DNA from: Microbacterium sp. W4I4
GTDB taxonomy: Bacteria; Actinomycetota; Actinomycetes; Actinomycetales; Microbacteriaceae
Direction of reading: 5' to 3'
Assembly: GCF_030816235.1 (NCBI RefSeq)
Contig: NZ_JAUSXT010000001.1
Location: 2,976,001-3,040,000, forward strand
Length of the DNA: 64,000 nt
Shown here: piece by piece, positions 26,408 to 34,789 of the stretch
How the letters are laid out: each line of letters opens with the position of its first letter
Numbering within the stretch: the stretch's first letter is position 1
Notes under the pieces: model-generated
What the model was told of the DNA's origin: nothing
Databases searched by the model: none
The model's input: only the letters and a program-made list of their open reading frames with translations
Made by a program: the position numbers and the translations under genes

Positions 26408-27007
26408 ATGACGTACGAACCGCCGAGCGCCGGATCGCAGCCGCCGCGCTTCGACCCGACTGTGCCACCGCAGCCGATCGTGCCTCCGGCTGAACCGGTC
26501 GCGGATGCCGTGCCTGCGGCCCCCGGATACGCACCGCCGCCCGCGGCACCCGGGTATGCGCAGCACCCGCCGCCGGCGTACCAGCCGCCCGCGTACCAGC
26601 CGCCCGGGGCGTACCGGCAGCCATCGTCTCAGTCGCCGGCGTACCAGCCTCCGCCCCAGCCGCCGTACGCGGCACAGATGCGGCAGCCCGGATACGGCCC
26701 GCAGGGGTACCCCGTTGTCGCGTCGTACCCGGGGTACGGCGGAGCCCCCGGACCGTACTCCGCGGCACCGGGCGTCGGTGGTCTCGCGATCGCCGCGATC
26801 ATCGTGTCCGGCGTCGCGTTCCTCGCCGGATGGATGCCGTTCATCGGCGCGATCCTGGGCATCGCCGGTCTCGTGCTCAGCATCCTGACCATGCGCCGAG
26901 GGCGGGGCCGCGTGCTCGGCATCATCGGCACCATCTTGTCGTCCCTCGCCCTGATCACCGGCGTACTGATGACGTTGGGATTCATCGCCTCCGTGCTCGG
27001 GGGGTAG
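26408..27007 (+). CDS. Proline-rich DUF4190 membrane protein
   Basis: A 199-residue protein. Residues 1 to about 120 are Pro/Tyr/Gln/Ala-rich and disordered (repeats such as YQPPAYQPP). Two membrane helices follow, with GGLAIAAIIVSGVAFLAGW and the DUF4190-type second helix SLALITGVLMTLGFIASVLG. GGGGGACCAC precedes the ATG. Such proteins are common in actinobacteria and have no known function; a role at the cell envelope is likely. A broken copy of the helix region lies at 34646-34759, beyond the LacI-controlled cassette. Confidence 0.82.
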   Translation: MTYEPPSAGSQPPRFDPTVPPQPIVPPAEPVADAVPAAPGYAPPPAAPGYAQHPPPAYQPPAYQPPGAYRQPSSQSPAYQPPPQPPYAAQMRQPGYGPQGYPVVASYPGYGGAPGPYSAAPGVGGLAIAAIIVSGVAFLAGWMPFIGAILGIAGLVLSILTMRRGRGRVLGIIGTILSSLALITGVLMTLGFIASVLGG

Positions 27008-27226
27008 GTGCGGAGCCACTGGACGCCGGGGCGACATCGCGCTCCATCATGGCGATCAGCTGCCTTCTGGGCATTCGGCCGAGGGCGTCTGGCGCTGAAC
27101 TGCATGCCGGCGGTGCCTGACGCAGCCGAGTGAAGCCCCACCATCCGGCGAGCCTGGTTGCCTGCCGTCCGCGCTCGCCCACTGGCGGCGCACTCGCGAG
27201 GGCTGGGCTGGACGCGGGCAGAGACG

Positions 27227-28231
27227 CTAGGAGGGGGAGCGGCCGAGCGTGCGGCCGGGCACGAATCGGCCCGGCACACGCAAATCGACTGCGGGGCCTA
27301 CGAAGCCGTCAAGTCTCTCTTGCACAAGTTCAACGGCGTGCCGCGCGAGCTCCTCCACAGGCTGCGCCACCGTCGTGAGCCCAAGGACCGACGAGAGATA
27401 GGGGCCCACGCCGTCGAAGCCCGTAACTGAGACGTCGTCGGGGCAGCGGATGCCCCATTCTTGTAGGTACTCGAGCACGCGGAGTGCCATCGCGTCGTCA
27501 CCTGTCATGATCGCGGTCGCACCGGAATCGATCGCCGTGCGGAGTGCGTCACGGATCTGGGTGCCCCAGCGGCTGGGGCCCGCCGTTACCGTCGTCTGCG
27601 CACCCCGCACCACGAGTTGTGTAATGAACGAGGCGGTTCGCGCGTGCAAAGTGAACGCGTCGGGGTCCTGGGACGCCGTGACCGCCACGTGCCGGTGGCC
27701 CGCATCGGCAACGCGGTCGGCCAGCTCCGTCTCGCTCGCGTGCGCGATGTTGACGGCATCGAACTTCGGTCGAGTCAGCCCGAGCGAGATCGTCACCGTC
27801 GGAACGAAGCCAGCGGCGTACTCGACCGCGCGCTCAGAGGCTCGACCGCTCGCTATCAGAATGCCGCCCGCCCCGTGCCCGAGGAGGGTATTGATGGCCT
27901 GGATCTGAGCAGTCTCGCCGCCTGCCGCACCCACAATGAGCAGATCGATATCGAGACGTCCGGTCTGGCGTTGGATCGCAGCCGCGAGCTCTCCGTAAAA
28001 TGAACGCTCGGCGCCACGGATGAGCAGACCCAACGTGGTTCTGCGCGCACTCGCGAGATCGGCGGCGCGTAAGTCGCGCACGTACCCGAGACGCTCTGCG
28101 GCAGCCTCGACGGCACGACGGGTCGCTTCGCTCACGCGCGGCGCCCCGCTGAGCGCTCTGCTCGCGGTCGCCTGCGACACACCGGCCGCGCGAGCGACCT
28201 CGGTCATGCTGACACGCTCACGGCGTTCCAT
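27227..28231 (-). CDS. LacI family transcriptional regulator of the phosphodiester cassette
   Basis: A 334-residue repressor with the LacI helix-turn-helix VSMTEVARAAGVSQATASR and a hinge region at the N-terminus, then a periplasmic-binding-like sensor domain (TTLGLLIRGAERSFYGEL; AIMTGDDAMALRVLEYL; VSVTGFDGVGPYLSSVLGLT). ATG 28231 is chosen because GGAGG lies 7 bases upstream; GTG 28252 overlaps the preceding gene and is possible. It is the last gene of a minus-strand operon with the phosphoesterase and ABC genes, and palindromes typical of LacI operators lie at 32909 and 33014. The ligand is unknown; a phosphodiester or sugar derivative fits the context. Confidence 0.9.
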   Translation of the reverse strand: MERRERVSMTEVARAAGVSQATASRALSGAPRVSEATRRAVEAAAERLGYVRDLRAADLASARRTTLGLLIRGAERSFYGELAAAIQRQTGRLDIDLLIVGAAGGETAQIQAINTLLGHGAGGILIASGRASERAVEYAAGFVPTVTISLGLTRPKFDAVNIAHASETELADRVADAGHRHVAVTASQDPDAFTLHARTASFITQLVVRGAQTTVTAGPSRWGTQIRDALRTAIDSGATAIMTGDDAMALRVLEYLQEWGIRCPDDVSVTGFDGVGPYLSSVLGLTTVAQPVEELARHAVELVQERLDGFVGPAVDLRVPGRFVPGRTLGRSPS

Positions 28232-28248
28232 TTCGGGTCCTCCGGCTC

Positions 28249-28878
28249 TCACGTGCGGGCCGCCGGCGACCCGACGAGCGTCCAGCGCTCGATTGTTTCA
28301 AACGTAAAGATACCGAGGTCCGGGCGTTGATCGACAGCCACGAGTGACACCTCTTTCACGGAACATGTCGTCGATCGGGCCATCTCGGAGAGCACCTTGT
28401 CCGCTGAGCCGTCACTGGTTTCAGACACACAGTAGGCCAGAGAGTAGTGGGGCGCATGCTGGGGTGAGGGAACCTCATCCGCCAACCCGGATGCTCGCGA
28501 CACGTCCCGTATGACCCGCACGAGCTCTCCCCACCCGGCGGACTCCGCACTCGTCGCCTCGATGGCACGCTCACGCACCGCGGCGGGCGCGAACGAGAGC
28601 TCGAAGGCCGGTGTGCGAGTGAGCGCCTCGCCGATGCGCGTGAGGGCGTATGCGAAGTCGGTATCCGAGAACTCGTCGGCGTAGCTCTCGAGCCGCTGCA
28701 CCGTGAGGTGCACGTATTCGAGCGGTTGCACGGCGATCCCCGGGGTGGTGCGCAGCGCATTCGAGAGCTCGGCCGCGTGCGCCATCAGCGCAGCCTCGCC
28801 CGTGAGCTCGACATAGAAGTGCAGAGCGCCCGAAAGCCGTCGCCACCTGGTATCGGGGCGATCGAAGAAGGGTTTCAC
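28249..28878 (-). CDS. 2H phosphoesterase superfamily protein (2'-5' RNA ligase-like)
   Basis: A 209-residue protein with the two H-x-T/S-x motifs that define the 2H superfamily: HLTV in LEYVHLTVQRLES and HYSL in HAPHYSLAYC. These enzymes hydrolyse or form cyclic and 2',5'-phosphodiesters. GTG 28878 overlaps the stop of the ATPase gene (GTGA), so it is translated with the importer. Being part of an import operon that also faces a glycerophosphodiesterase, it may open a cyclic phosphodiester brought in by the transporter. That role is inference; the fold and the motif pair are visible. Confidence 0.8.
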   Translation of the reverse strand: MKPFFDRPDTRWRRLSGALHFYVELTGEAALMAHAAELSNALRTTPGIAVQPLEYVHLTVQRLESYADEFSDTDFAYALTRIGEALTRTPAFELSFAPAAVRERAIEATSAESAGWGELVRVIRDVSRASGLADEVPSPQHAPHYSLAYCVSETSDGSADKVLSEMARSTTCSVKEVSLVAVDQRPDLGIFTFETIERWTLVGSPAART

Positions 28879-30029
28879 CGTGCGGCCGTTTCACCTGACG
28901 CGACAACCCACATCGCCTCGGAGTCGATCGTGAGCGCGACCTCGTCGCCCACGGCCCGCAATACGCTCGACCCCGGTGCCTGGGATCTCATGCGCCCGGC
29001 GTCGGTCTCGATGTCGTAGTTCACGATGCTGCCGTCGAACGCCACCGCGACGACCCGGCCGCTGATCTCAGATGGACCGCCCACCGAGATGTCTTCCGCG
29101 CGCATCACGATGCTCACGGTGTCGCCCTCAGCGGATCCGGCAACGCCGCGCGAGGTGAAGGTGCCGAAGACGGTCTCTACGCTGTACACCGCGACGCCGT
29201 CGCTCTCCTCGCGTACTGACCGCAACGTGCCATCGACGAAGTTGCTCGTGCCGAGGAACGACGCCACGAAGCGGCTGTGCGGGCGCCGGTAGATCTCGGT
29301 GGGTGCACCCACTTGCTCGATGCGTCCCGCGTTCATCACGACGATGATGTCGGACATCGTGAGAGCTTCCGACTGGTCGTGCGTCACGAAGACCGCGGTC
29401 AGCCCGAGACGCTGCTGCAACGCGCGGATCTCGGCGCGCATCCGCACACGAAGCGATGCATCCAGGTTCGAGAGCGGTTCGTCGAAGAGCACGATCTTCG
29501 GCTCCATGACCAGCGCACGCGCAAGGGCGACGCGCTGCTGCTGGCCGCCCGAGAGCTGGTGTGGGTAGCGGTCGGCGTACTGCTCGATGCCCATGAGCTG
29601 CAGGCCCTCGTCCACCTTCGCCTGGCGTGCGCGCCGGTCGAGCTGCTTGAGCTTGAGGCCGAACGCCACGTTGTCGCGCACGCTCAAGTGCGGGAACAGC
29701 GCGTACGACTGGAACACCATGGACATGGGGCGCTTGTCGGGCGTCGTGCCGAGCATGCTCACGCCATCGAGCAGGATGTCGCCGGATGTCGGCCGCTCGA
29801 ATCCGGCGATCATGCGCAACGTCGTTGTCTTGCCGCACCCCGAGGGGCCGAGGAGCGTCACGAAACTGCCCGCGGGGATGTCGAGGCTGATGGAGTCGAC
29901 GGCGGCCTGCGTCGTCTTCTTCGCGTGGAAGAGCTTGGTGACGCCTTCGAGACGCACGGCTCCGCCGGTGGCGGTCGCGGCATCCGGGGTCGTCTGGGTC
30001 GTGTCGGTGAGCACGGGCACGGTATTCAT
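28875..30029 (-). CDS. ABC transporter ATP-binding protein (iron/aminoethylphosphonate/polyamine type)
   Basis: A 384-residue ATPase: Walker A GPSGCGKTT, the Q-loop MVFQSYALFPHL, signature LSGGQQQRVALARAL, Walker B IVLFDEPLSNLDA and H-loop VFVTHDQSEA. After about residue 260 comes a TOBE-type domain (VSIVMRAEDISVG then GRVVAVAFDGSIVNY). ATG 30029 overlaps the permease stop (ATGA). This subfamily drives uptake of ferric iron, 2-aminoethylphosphonate, polyamines or phosphate esters. Given the phosphodiesterase neighbours I favour a phosphorylated organic solute. Confidence 0.92.
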   Translation of the reverse strand: MNTVPVLTDTTQTTPDAATATGGAVRLEGVTKLFHAKKTTQAAVDSISLDIPAGSFVTLLGPSGCGKTTTLRMIAGFERPTSGDILLDGVSMLGTTPDKRPMSMVFQSYALFPHLSVRDNVAFGLKLKQLDRRARQAKVDEGLQLMGIEQYADRYPHQLSGGQQQRVALARALVMEPKIVLFDEPLSNLDASLRVRMRAEIRALQQRLGLTAVFVTHDQSEALTMSDIIVVMNAGRIEQVGAPTEIYRRPHSRFVASFLGTSNFVDGTLRSVREESDGVAVYSVETVFGTFTSRGVAGSAEGDTVSIVMRAEDISVGGPSEISGRVVAVAFDGSIVNYDIETDAGRMRSQAPGSSVLRAVGDEVALTIDSEAMWVVASGETAAR

Positions 30030-31762
30030 CGCCGGACCCCCTTCTGTGAACGGTTGAGCAGTTGGAGGAGCGACGTCGCGATGATGAGGATGACGAACAC
30101 CATCCCGATGAGGATCGTGCTGTAGGCGAATGCGTTGCCGAACCGGCCAGCGTCGACCTCGTCGAGGATCTGCGACGTCATGACCTTCGTCTGCGGCGTC
30201 GTGATGAAGATGATGGCCGTGATCGTGGTCATGGACTTCGTGATTGCGTACGTGATGGCCGTGACGACCGCGCCGCTCACGAGCGGGATGGTCACCTTGC
30301 GGAAGGTGGTCACCGCGTTGGCGCCGAGGGATGACGCAGCCTCCTCGACCTGCGGATTGATTTGCGCGAGGGCCGCGATCGAGGCCTGCTGGCCGGTCGG
30401 CACACCGCGCGCGACATACACCATAATGATCGCGATCATCCCGGAGCCGACCGCGAGCCCACCGGCGAGGGCCGGCAGAACCTGCACGCCCAGGAACCAC
30501 GTGGGCTGGGAGTAGGCGAGGGCGAACCCGAGACCGAGGACGGTTCCCGGGATCGCCGCTCCGAGCATCCCGACGAAGTCGAGCACCTTGCCGGCCCGGG
30601 GAAGGTGCCTTACGACGAGCCACCCGATGGTGACCGATGTGAGCGCTGCGATGGGCGCCGCGATGAGGGTCATCGTGAGCGTCGTGCCGATCGCCGTCGA
30701 ACCGAGGCGCTGCACGAACTCGTAGTGCGCGAGCGTCAGCGTGTTGTCGACGCCGAGGATCTTCACGAAGCCGCCGACGATGATCGTCGAGTACACGAGC
30801 ACGACGAAAACGCTCCATGCTCCCGCGAGGATGCCGATGGGAATGACGATGCGCTTCGACGTGACGGGCTGCACGACGCCCGTGGGCTTGCCCGTGACCG
30901 TGATGACTGATTTGCGGCTCGCCCAGTACTTCTGCACGACGAACACCGAGAGTGCGGGCGCGAGCAGCACGAGGGCAATGCCTGCGGCGGATGCGATGTC
31001 GCCGCTTCCGGCGACGGCGAAGTAGATCTGGCTCGCGAGCACACGGTAGTCGCCGCCGATCACGAGTGGGTTCGCGAGGTCCGCAATTCCCTCCACGAAG
31101 AGCACGAGGAATGACGCGAGAAGGGCGGGCACGACCATCGGGATCGTGACGATGAACAGGGTGCGCAATTGCGTCGCGCCGAGCGTCGACGCCGCCTCGA
31201 ACAGCGATGGGTCGAGGTTCTGGAACATGCCCTTGATGTTCATGTACGCGACGGGGGCGAAGGTCAGCGACAATACCATCACGAGTCCGGGGAGGCCGTA
31301 GACGTTGAGTTCGAGGCCGAACAGTTGGTACGAGACGATGCCGCGCTTGCCGAAGAGTGTGACGATCGCGGTCGCCGCCGCGAACGGCGGCGAGATGGTG
31401 GGCAGCAGCGTGATCCAGTGCAGGATGCGCTTGCCCCGGAAGTCGAGGAACACCTGCGCGTATGCGCACACGAAGCCGATCGCGGTGCCGACGACGCCGA
31501 CGAGCAGGCCGAGCAGGATCGTGTTCCGAAGCGGCACGGAGTTGCCCGTGATCGCGGCGATCATCGCGGCGAGGCCGTCTTCCGAGAATCCGGCGCCGAT
31601 GAGCTTGGCGACCGGGAGCCCGAGGATGAGCATGAGGCCCGCGATCACGACGAGCAAGACGATCGTGACGGTCGGGTCGTTGCGTGCGCGGCGATCCTGC
31701 GTGCGGATACGAATGCGGCCGCGTGCGCGCGTGGCGGTGTCGAAGTTCTGTTGGAGAAGCAT
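30026..31762 (-). CDS. ABC transporter permease, two fused permease domains (FbpB/PhnU-V type)
   Basis: A 578-residue membrane protein with about twelve helices arranged as two BPD-type permease halves. The EAA-like coupling loops are visible as EAASTLGATQLRTLFIVTIP in the first half and EAASSLGANAVTTFRKVTIP in the second. ATG 31762 (MLLQQNFDTAT) is chosen because GAGGG lies close upstream; longer readings run into the intergenic region. It forms the whole pore and docks on the ATPase encoded next. Fused permeases of this kind occur in ferric iron and aminoethylphosphonate importers. Confidence 0.9.
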   Translation of the reverse strand: MLLQQNFDTATRARGRIRIRTQDRRARNDPTVTIVLLVVIAGLMLILGLPVAKLIGAGFSEDGLAAMIAAITGNSVPLRNTILLGLLVGVVGTAIGFVCAYAQVFLDFRGKRILHWITLLPTISPPFAAATAIVTLFGKRGIVSYQLFGLELNVYGLPGLVMVLSLTFAPVAYMNIKGMFQNLDPSLFEAASTLGATQLRTLFIVTIPMVVPALLASFLVLFVEGIADLANPLVIGGDYRVLASQIYFAVAGSGDIASAAGIALVLLAPALSVFVVQKYWASRKSVITVTGKPTGVVQPVTSKRIVIPIGILAGAWSVFVVLVYSTIIVGGFVKILGVDNTLTLAHYEFVQRLGSTAIGTTLTMTLIAAPIAALTSVTIGWLVVRHLPRAGKVLDFVGMLGAAIPGTVLGLGFALAYSQPTWFLGVQVLPALAGGLAVGSGMIAIIMVYVARGVPTGQQASIAALAQINPQVEEAASSLGANAVTTFRKVTIPLVSGAVVTAITYAITKSMTTITAIIFITTPQTKVMTSQILDEVDAGRFGNAFAYSTILIGMVFVILIIATSLLQLLNRSQKGVRR

Positions 31763-31821
31763 GTGTCCCTCGGGTCGGGCAGGCCGGGCTGGGGCTGGGT
31801 GACCCAGCCCGGCCTGTGAAC

Positions 31822-32877
31822 TTAGACGGCGTCGTTCGACGAGGCGATGCGCGACTCGAACGCGTCGATGTACGTCGAGCGGCTGTCCGCCGCGACGCGG
31901 ATGTCCCAATCGACCTGGTTCACAGTGTCCTGGCGCGGCACGTCGGGACCGATGGAGGCCTCAGGGTGCGTGGGCGCGGCGAAGGAGGGAACATCAGCGT
32001 AGAGGCCCTGCGCGGCCGGCGTGAGGAGCCAGTCGAAGAACTTCTCGGCGTTGGCTTTGTTGGCTGCGTTCGAGAGGATCGAGACCGCGCCGACCTCGTA
32101 TCCGGTGCCCTCTTCCGGATAGCTCGTAACGAGATCTGCGAAGCCCGCCTTGATCGCCTTCTCGCAGTCGGAGTCGATCGCGATCGCGACGGCGACCTCA
32201 CCGCGTCCGGCCTGCTCGGTACCCGTGGCGGCCGATTTGGAGTACTGCATGACGTTCGCGTTGAGCTTCGTGAAGTAGTCGATCGTGGCCTCTTCGTCGC
32301 CATCGTTGAGTGTCGCCACAGTGAACATCGCCATGTAGCCGACCCCCGCGGTCGCGGGGTGCGGCATCGCGACGCTGCCCGCGAGTTCGGGTACCAGGAG
32401 ATCATCCCACGACGTGGGCGCCTCGAGTCCCAAGCTCTCGAGCTCCTTCTGGTTCGAGCAGAAGGCCACCGAGTCGGTGTAGAAGCCCGACCAGACGCCG
32501 GACTCGTCGTTGTAGTGGGCCGGCAGCTCGCTTGCGTTCGGCGAGACGTGGAGCTCGACGTGACCGCGGTCGTCGGCGAGAAGATGATTCTCGGCCTGGC
32601 CGCCCGACCACACGTCGAACTCGCCGGGGGTCGTGTCGAGACGCGCGAGCACCTCGCCAGCGCCCAGGCGCACGTACGTCGTCGTGATGCCAGTCTCTTC
32701 TTCGAAGGCGGCCGTGATCGCCTGGCAGAAGTCTTCCTGTTGGGAACATGCGACGTTGAGCATATCGGTGTCGCCGGTCTGAGGTGCGGGCGATGAGCCC
32801 TCGGGAGCAGCACACGCCGTGAGGCCCATTAGCGCTGAGAGGCTTCCGACGAGAAGGAGGGAGGAGCGTTTGCGCAT
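31822..32877 (-). CDS. Extracellular solute-binding lipoprotein of the phosphodiester/iron-type importer
   Basis: A 351-residue lipoprotein. The signal peptide MRKRSSLLLVGSLSALMGL ends in the lipobox LTAC, followed by a Ser/Pro linker. The mature part is a type-2 binding fold of the ferric/aminoethylphosphonate class: VACSQQEDFCQAITAAFEEE, VRLGAGEVLARL, FDVWSGGQAENHLLADD and FFDWLLTPAAQGLY. The many Asn, Asp and Ser residues do not reveal the ligand. ATG 32877 follows AGGAAGG by 8 bases. It is the first gene of the operon behind the palindrome at 32909-32926. Iron-type tyrosines are not obvious, so an organic phosphate ligand is possible. Confidence 0.9.
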   Translation of the reverse strand: MRKRSSLLLVGSLSALMGLTACAAPEGSSPAPQTGDTDMLNVACSQQEDFCQAITAAFEEETGITTTYVRLGAGEVLARLDTTPGEFDVWSGGQAENHLLADDRGHVELHVSPNASELPAHYNDESGVWSGFYTDSVAFCSNQKELESLGLEAPTSWDDLLVPELAGSVAMPHPATAGVGYMAMFTVATLNDGDEEATIDYFTKLNANVMQYSKSAATGTEQAGRGEVAVAIAIDSDCEKAIKAGFADLVTSYPEEGTGYEVGAVSILSNAANKANAEKFFDWLLTPAAQGLYADVPSFAAPTHPEASIGPDVPRQDTVNQVDWDIRVAADSRSTYIDAFESRIASSNDAV

Positions 32878-32908
32878 CAGAGATGCCTTCCTGTCTTGGT
32901 TTGGGATG

Positions 32909-32926
32909 GGTGGATACGTATCCACC
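32909..32926. promoter_or_regulatory. LacI-type operator 1 (before the binding-protein operon)
   Basis: GGTGGATACGTATCCACC is a perfect 18-bp palindrome with a central CG, the usual form of a LacI/GalR operator. It lies 31 bases upstream of the binding-protein start on the minus strand. A related site occurs 87 bases away on the other side of the divergent region. Confidence 0.8.
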
Positions 32927-33013
32927 TTTGGTCGGCTTCGTTGCCACCAACCAGAACTCCAGTAAAGACAGGCAACGCGGCCGATGTCAATACCGCATGG
33001 CGACTTCTTGAGC

Positions 33014-33031
33014 TATGGATGCGTATCCGCT
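33014..33031. promoter_or_regulatory. LacI-type operator 2 (before the phosphodiesterase gene)
   Basis: TATGGATGCGTATCCGCT shares the core GGATnCGTATCC with operator 1 and has the same central CG, but is imperfect at the ends. It lies 73 bases before the glycerophosphodiesterase start. The pair of sites could hold two dimers or support looping across the divergent promoters. Confidence 0.7.
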
Positions 33032-33103
33032 AGTGTCGAATCGGCGCGGACGTACCAACAGGGGTGCATCCTCACGGCCGAACGACCACTGGAGGTCATC
33101 TCG

Positions 33104-34528
33104 ATGTTGAGAGCATTCAGCACGGCGAGCATGATCGATGGCTCCGTGCGACGACGCAGCCGTCGGATCATTGGGGTGACCACGGTGCTCGCTCTCCTCG
33201 CAGGAGCAGGCGTCGCCACCGGCGCGGCACACGCGGCCCCCGCCGACGACCACCGCGCGTCGCTTCAGCAGAAGGGCTTCGGCCTCGCTGTGATGGCCGT
33301 CGCGCACCTCGGCGACTGGCGCAACGCCCCCGAGAACTCGATCCCGGCGATTGAGCAGGCGGCAGACCTCGGTGCAGAGATCGTCGAGATCGACATCCGG
33401 CGCACGAGCGACGGACACCTCGTAGTGATGCACGACAACGACCTCTCCCGCACCACCAATGGAACCGGCACTGTCAGCGCACGAACTCTCAGCTACGTCG
33501 AGGGCCTCTGGCTGCGTGAATATCGCGGCGGCGCGGCCGCGGAACTCACGAACCATCGGGTGCCGACCTTCACGCAAGCGCTCGCCGCGGCCGGAAACGA
33601 CGTGCTCATCAACGTCGACAAGGCGTGGGCGCATCGCGAGCAGATCTGGGCGGAAGCCACTGCCGCGGGCATGAACGACCAGGTTCTCTTCAAGAGCAAC
33701 GGCACGGCATCCGAGGTCAACGACTTCCTCAACGCCCACCCCGACGCGCTCTATTGCCACGTCATCGACGCGACCAACTACACCATCGTGTCGTCGTTCG
33801 CGCGTGACCTCGACTGCTACGAGGTCGTGTGGGCGGACGCGGCCGAGCCGCACGTCTCGCCGGCCTTCCTCGCCGACCTCCAGACCAGGGGCCGCGTTTG
33901 GATGAACTCGCTGTGGAAGAACCTCGCAGGCACCCACACCGACGAGGGCGCGCTGCGCGATGTCGGGGGATGGGGTGAGCTCGTCGCGATGGGGGCGTCG
34001 ATCATCCAGACCGACGAACCTGCCGCGCTGCGGTACTGGGCCGAGGGCGGCCGCGCATCCACGTACGGACTTCCCGAGGGCGGCGTGCGTGTTCAGGCCG
34101 AGAACTACGCGCTCGGGGGAGCGGGCATCGCGTACCTCGACAATGACGCGACCAACCAGGGTGCGGACGTTCACCGCCCCGATGAGGGCGTGGATGTGTG
34201 CGAGAGCGAGAACGCCCTGTACGTGTGTTGGATTCGCGGCGGCGAATGGATCAGTTATACGGTGACGGTTCCCGTCACCGATACATATCGCATCACGGCA
34301 CGAGTCTCGAGCCCGCACCGGCCCGCTGGTCGCATCTCGCTCGACTTCGGCACGTTTACGGCACCGGCGATCGACATCATGACGACGACCGGTCACAAAT
34401 ACTTCCTCACGCAGGAGATCCACCCGGGGGTGAGCCTCACCGCGGGCACCCACACGTTCACGATGCACGTGCCAACAGGAACCAACCAGAATTTCAACCT
34501 TGACTACTGGCAATTCGAACCCGTGTAA
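33104..34528 (+). CDS. Secreted glycerophosphodiester phosphodiesterase with C-terminal CBM6-like domain
   Basis: A 474-residue exported enzyme. The N-terminus has an Arg-rich Tat-like signal (RRRSRRIIGVTTVLALLAG, cleavage likely after AHA). The GDPD TIM barrel (about 55-320) shows APENSIPAIEQAADLGAEIV, EIDIRRTSDGHLVVMHD (Glu-Asp metal site and catalytic His) and IIQTDEPAALRYW. The first motif reads AHLGDWRNAPENS, so Leu replaces the usual Arg of HRG. Residues about 345-474 form a beta-rich CBM6/lectin-like domain (VRVQAENYALGG). It would release glycerol 3-phosphate from polymers or head groups outside the cell. ATG 33104 follows GGAGG by 8 bases. Confidence 0.88.
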   Translation: MLRAFSTASMIDGSVRRRSRRIIGVTTVLALLAGAGVATGAAHAAPADDHRASLQQKGFGLAVMAVAHLGDWRNAPENSIPAIEQAADLGAEIVEIDIRRTSDGHLVVMHDNDLSRTTNGTGTVSARTLSYVEGLWLREYRGGAAAELTNHRVPTFTQALAAAGNDVLINVDKAWAHREQIWAEATAAGMNDQVLFKSNGTASEVNDFLNAHPDALYCHVIDATNYTIVSSFARDLDCYEVVWADAAEPHVSPAFLADLQTRGRVWMNSLWKNLAGTHTDEGALRDVGGWGELVAMGASIIQTDEPAALRYWAEGGRASTYGLPEGGVRVQAENYALGGAGIAYLDNDATNQGADVHRPDEGVDVCESENALYVCWIRGGEWISYTVTVPVTDTYRITARVSSPHRPAGRISLDFGTFTAPAIDIMTTTGHKYFLTQEIHPGVSLTAGTHTFTMHVPTGTNQNFNLDYWQFEPV

Positions 34529-34645
34529 GCCATTGAACGACTTAGGTTTGGTGTCGAAATGACCAGCGCGCCTCACCCGCTGCTCCTTATCGCGTCGTCA
34601 TGCCCCGCTCCGACCACCGGTGGCACTCGCGCCGCCCCTTCGTAG

Positions 34646-34759
34646 TACCCGGCGGCGCCCGTCGGCGGACTCGCTATCGCCGCGATCATCGTGTCCGACG
34701 TCGCGTTCCTCGCCGAATGGATGCCGTTCGGCGTCATCAACGCGATCATGACCGGATAG
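34646..34759 (+). pseudogene. Fragment of a DUF4190 membrane protein gene
   Basis: In one frame this segment encodes YPAAPVGGLAIAAIIVSD and then VAFLAEWMPF before a stop at 34757. It is clearly related to GGLAIAAIIVSGVAFLAGW in the DUF4190 protein encoded at 26408, at both DNA and protein level. A stop codon (TAG at 34643-34645) precedes it in frame, the second helix is missing, and no start site is visible. The rest of the 34529-34789 gap has no recognisable gene. It is a decayed duplicate at the far border of the LacI-controlled cassette. Confidence 0.75.
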
Positions 34760-34789
34760 GCGACGGCGCGTGCGCGGTATTGTGATGCC

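Noticed and set aside
27008..27226. Short open frames between the DUF4190 and LacI genes
   Set aside because: No start signals, no recognisable product; treated as a non-coding convergent gap.
28232..28252. GTG start for the LacI protein overlapping the phosphoesterase stop
   Set aside because: Possible, but ATG 28231 has GGAGG at good distance and puts the DNA-binding domain at the usual place.
32984..33103. Upstream ATG extending the glycerophosphodiesterase by 40 residues
   Set aside because: It would place the LacI-type operator inside the coding region and precede the signal peptide; ATG 33104 has a clear ribosome binding site.
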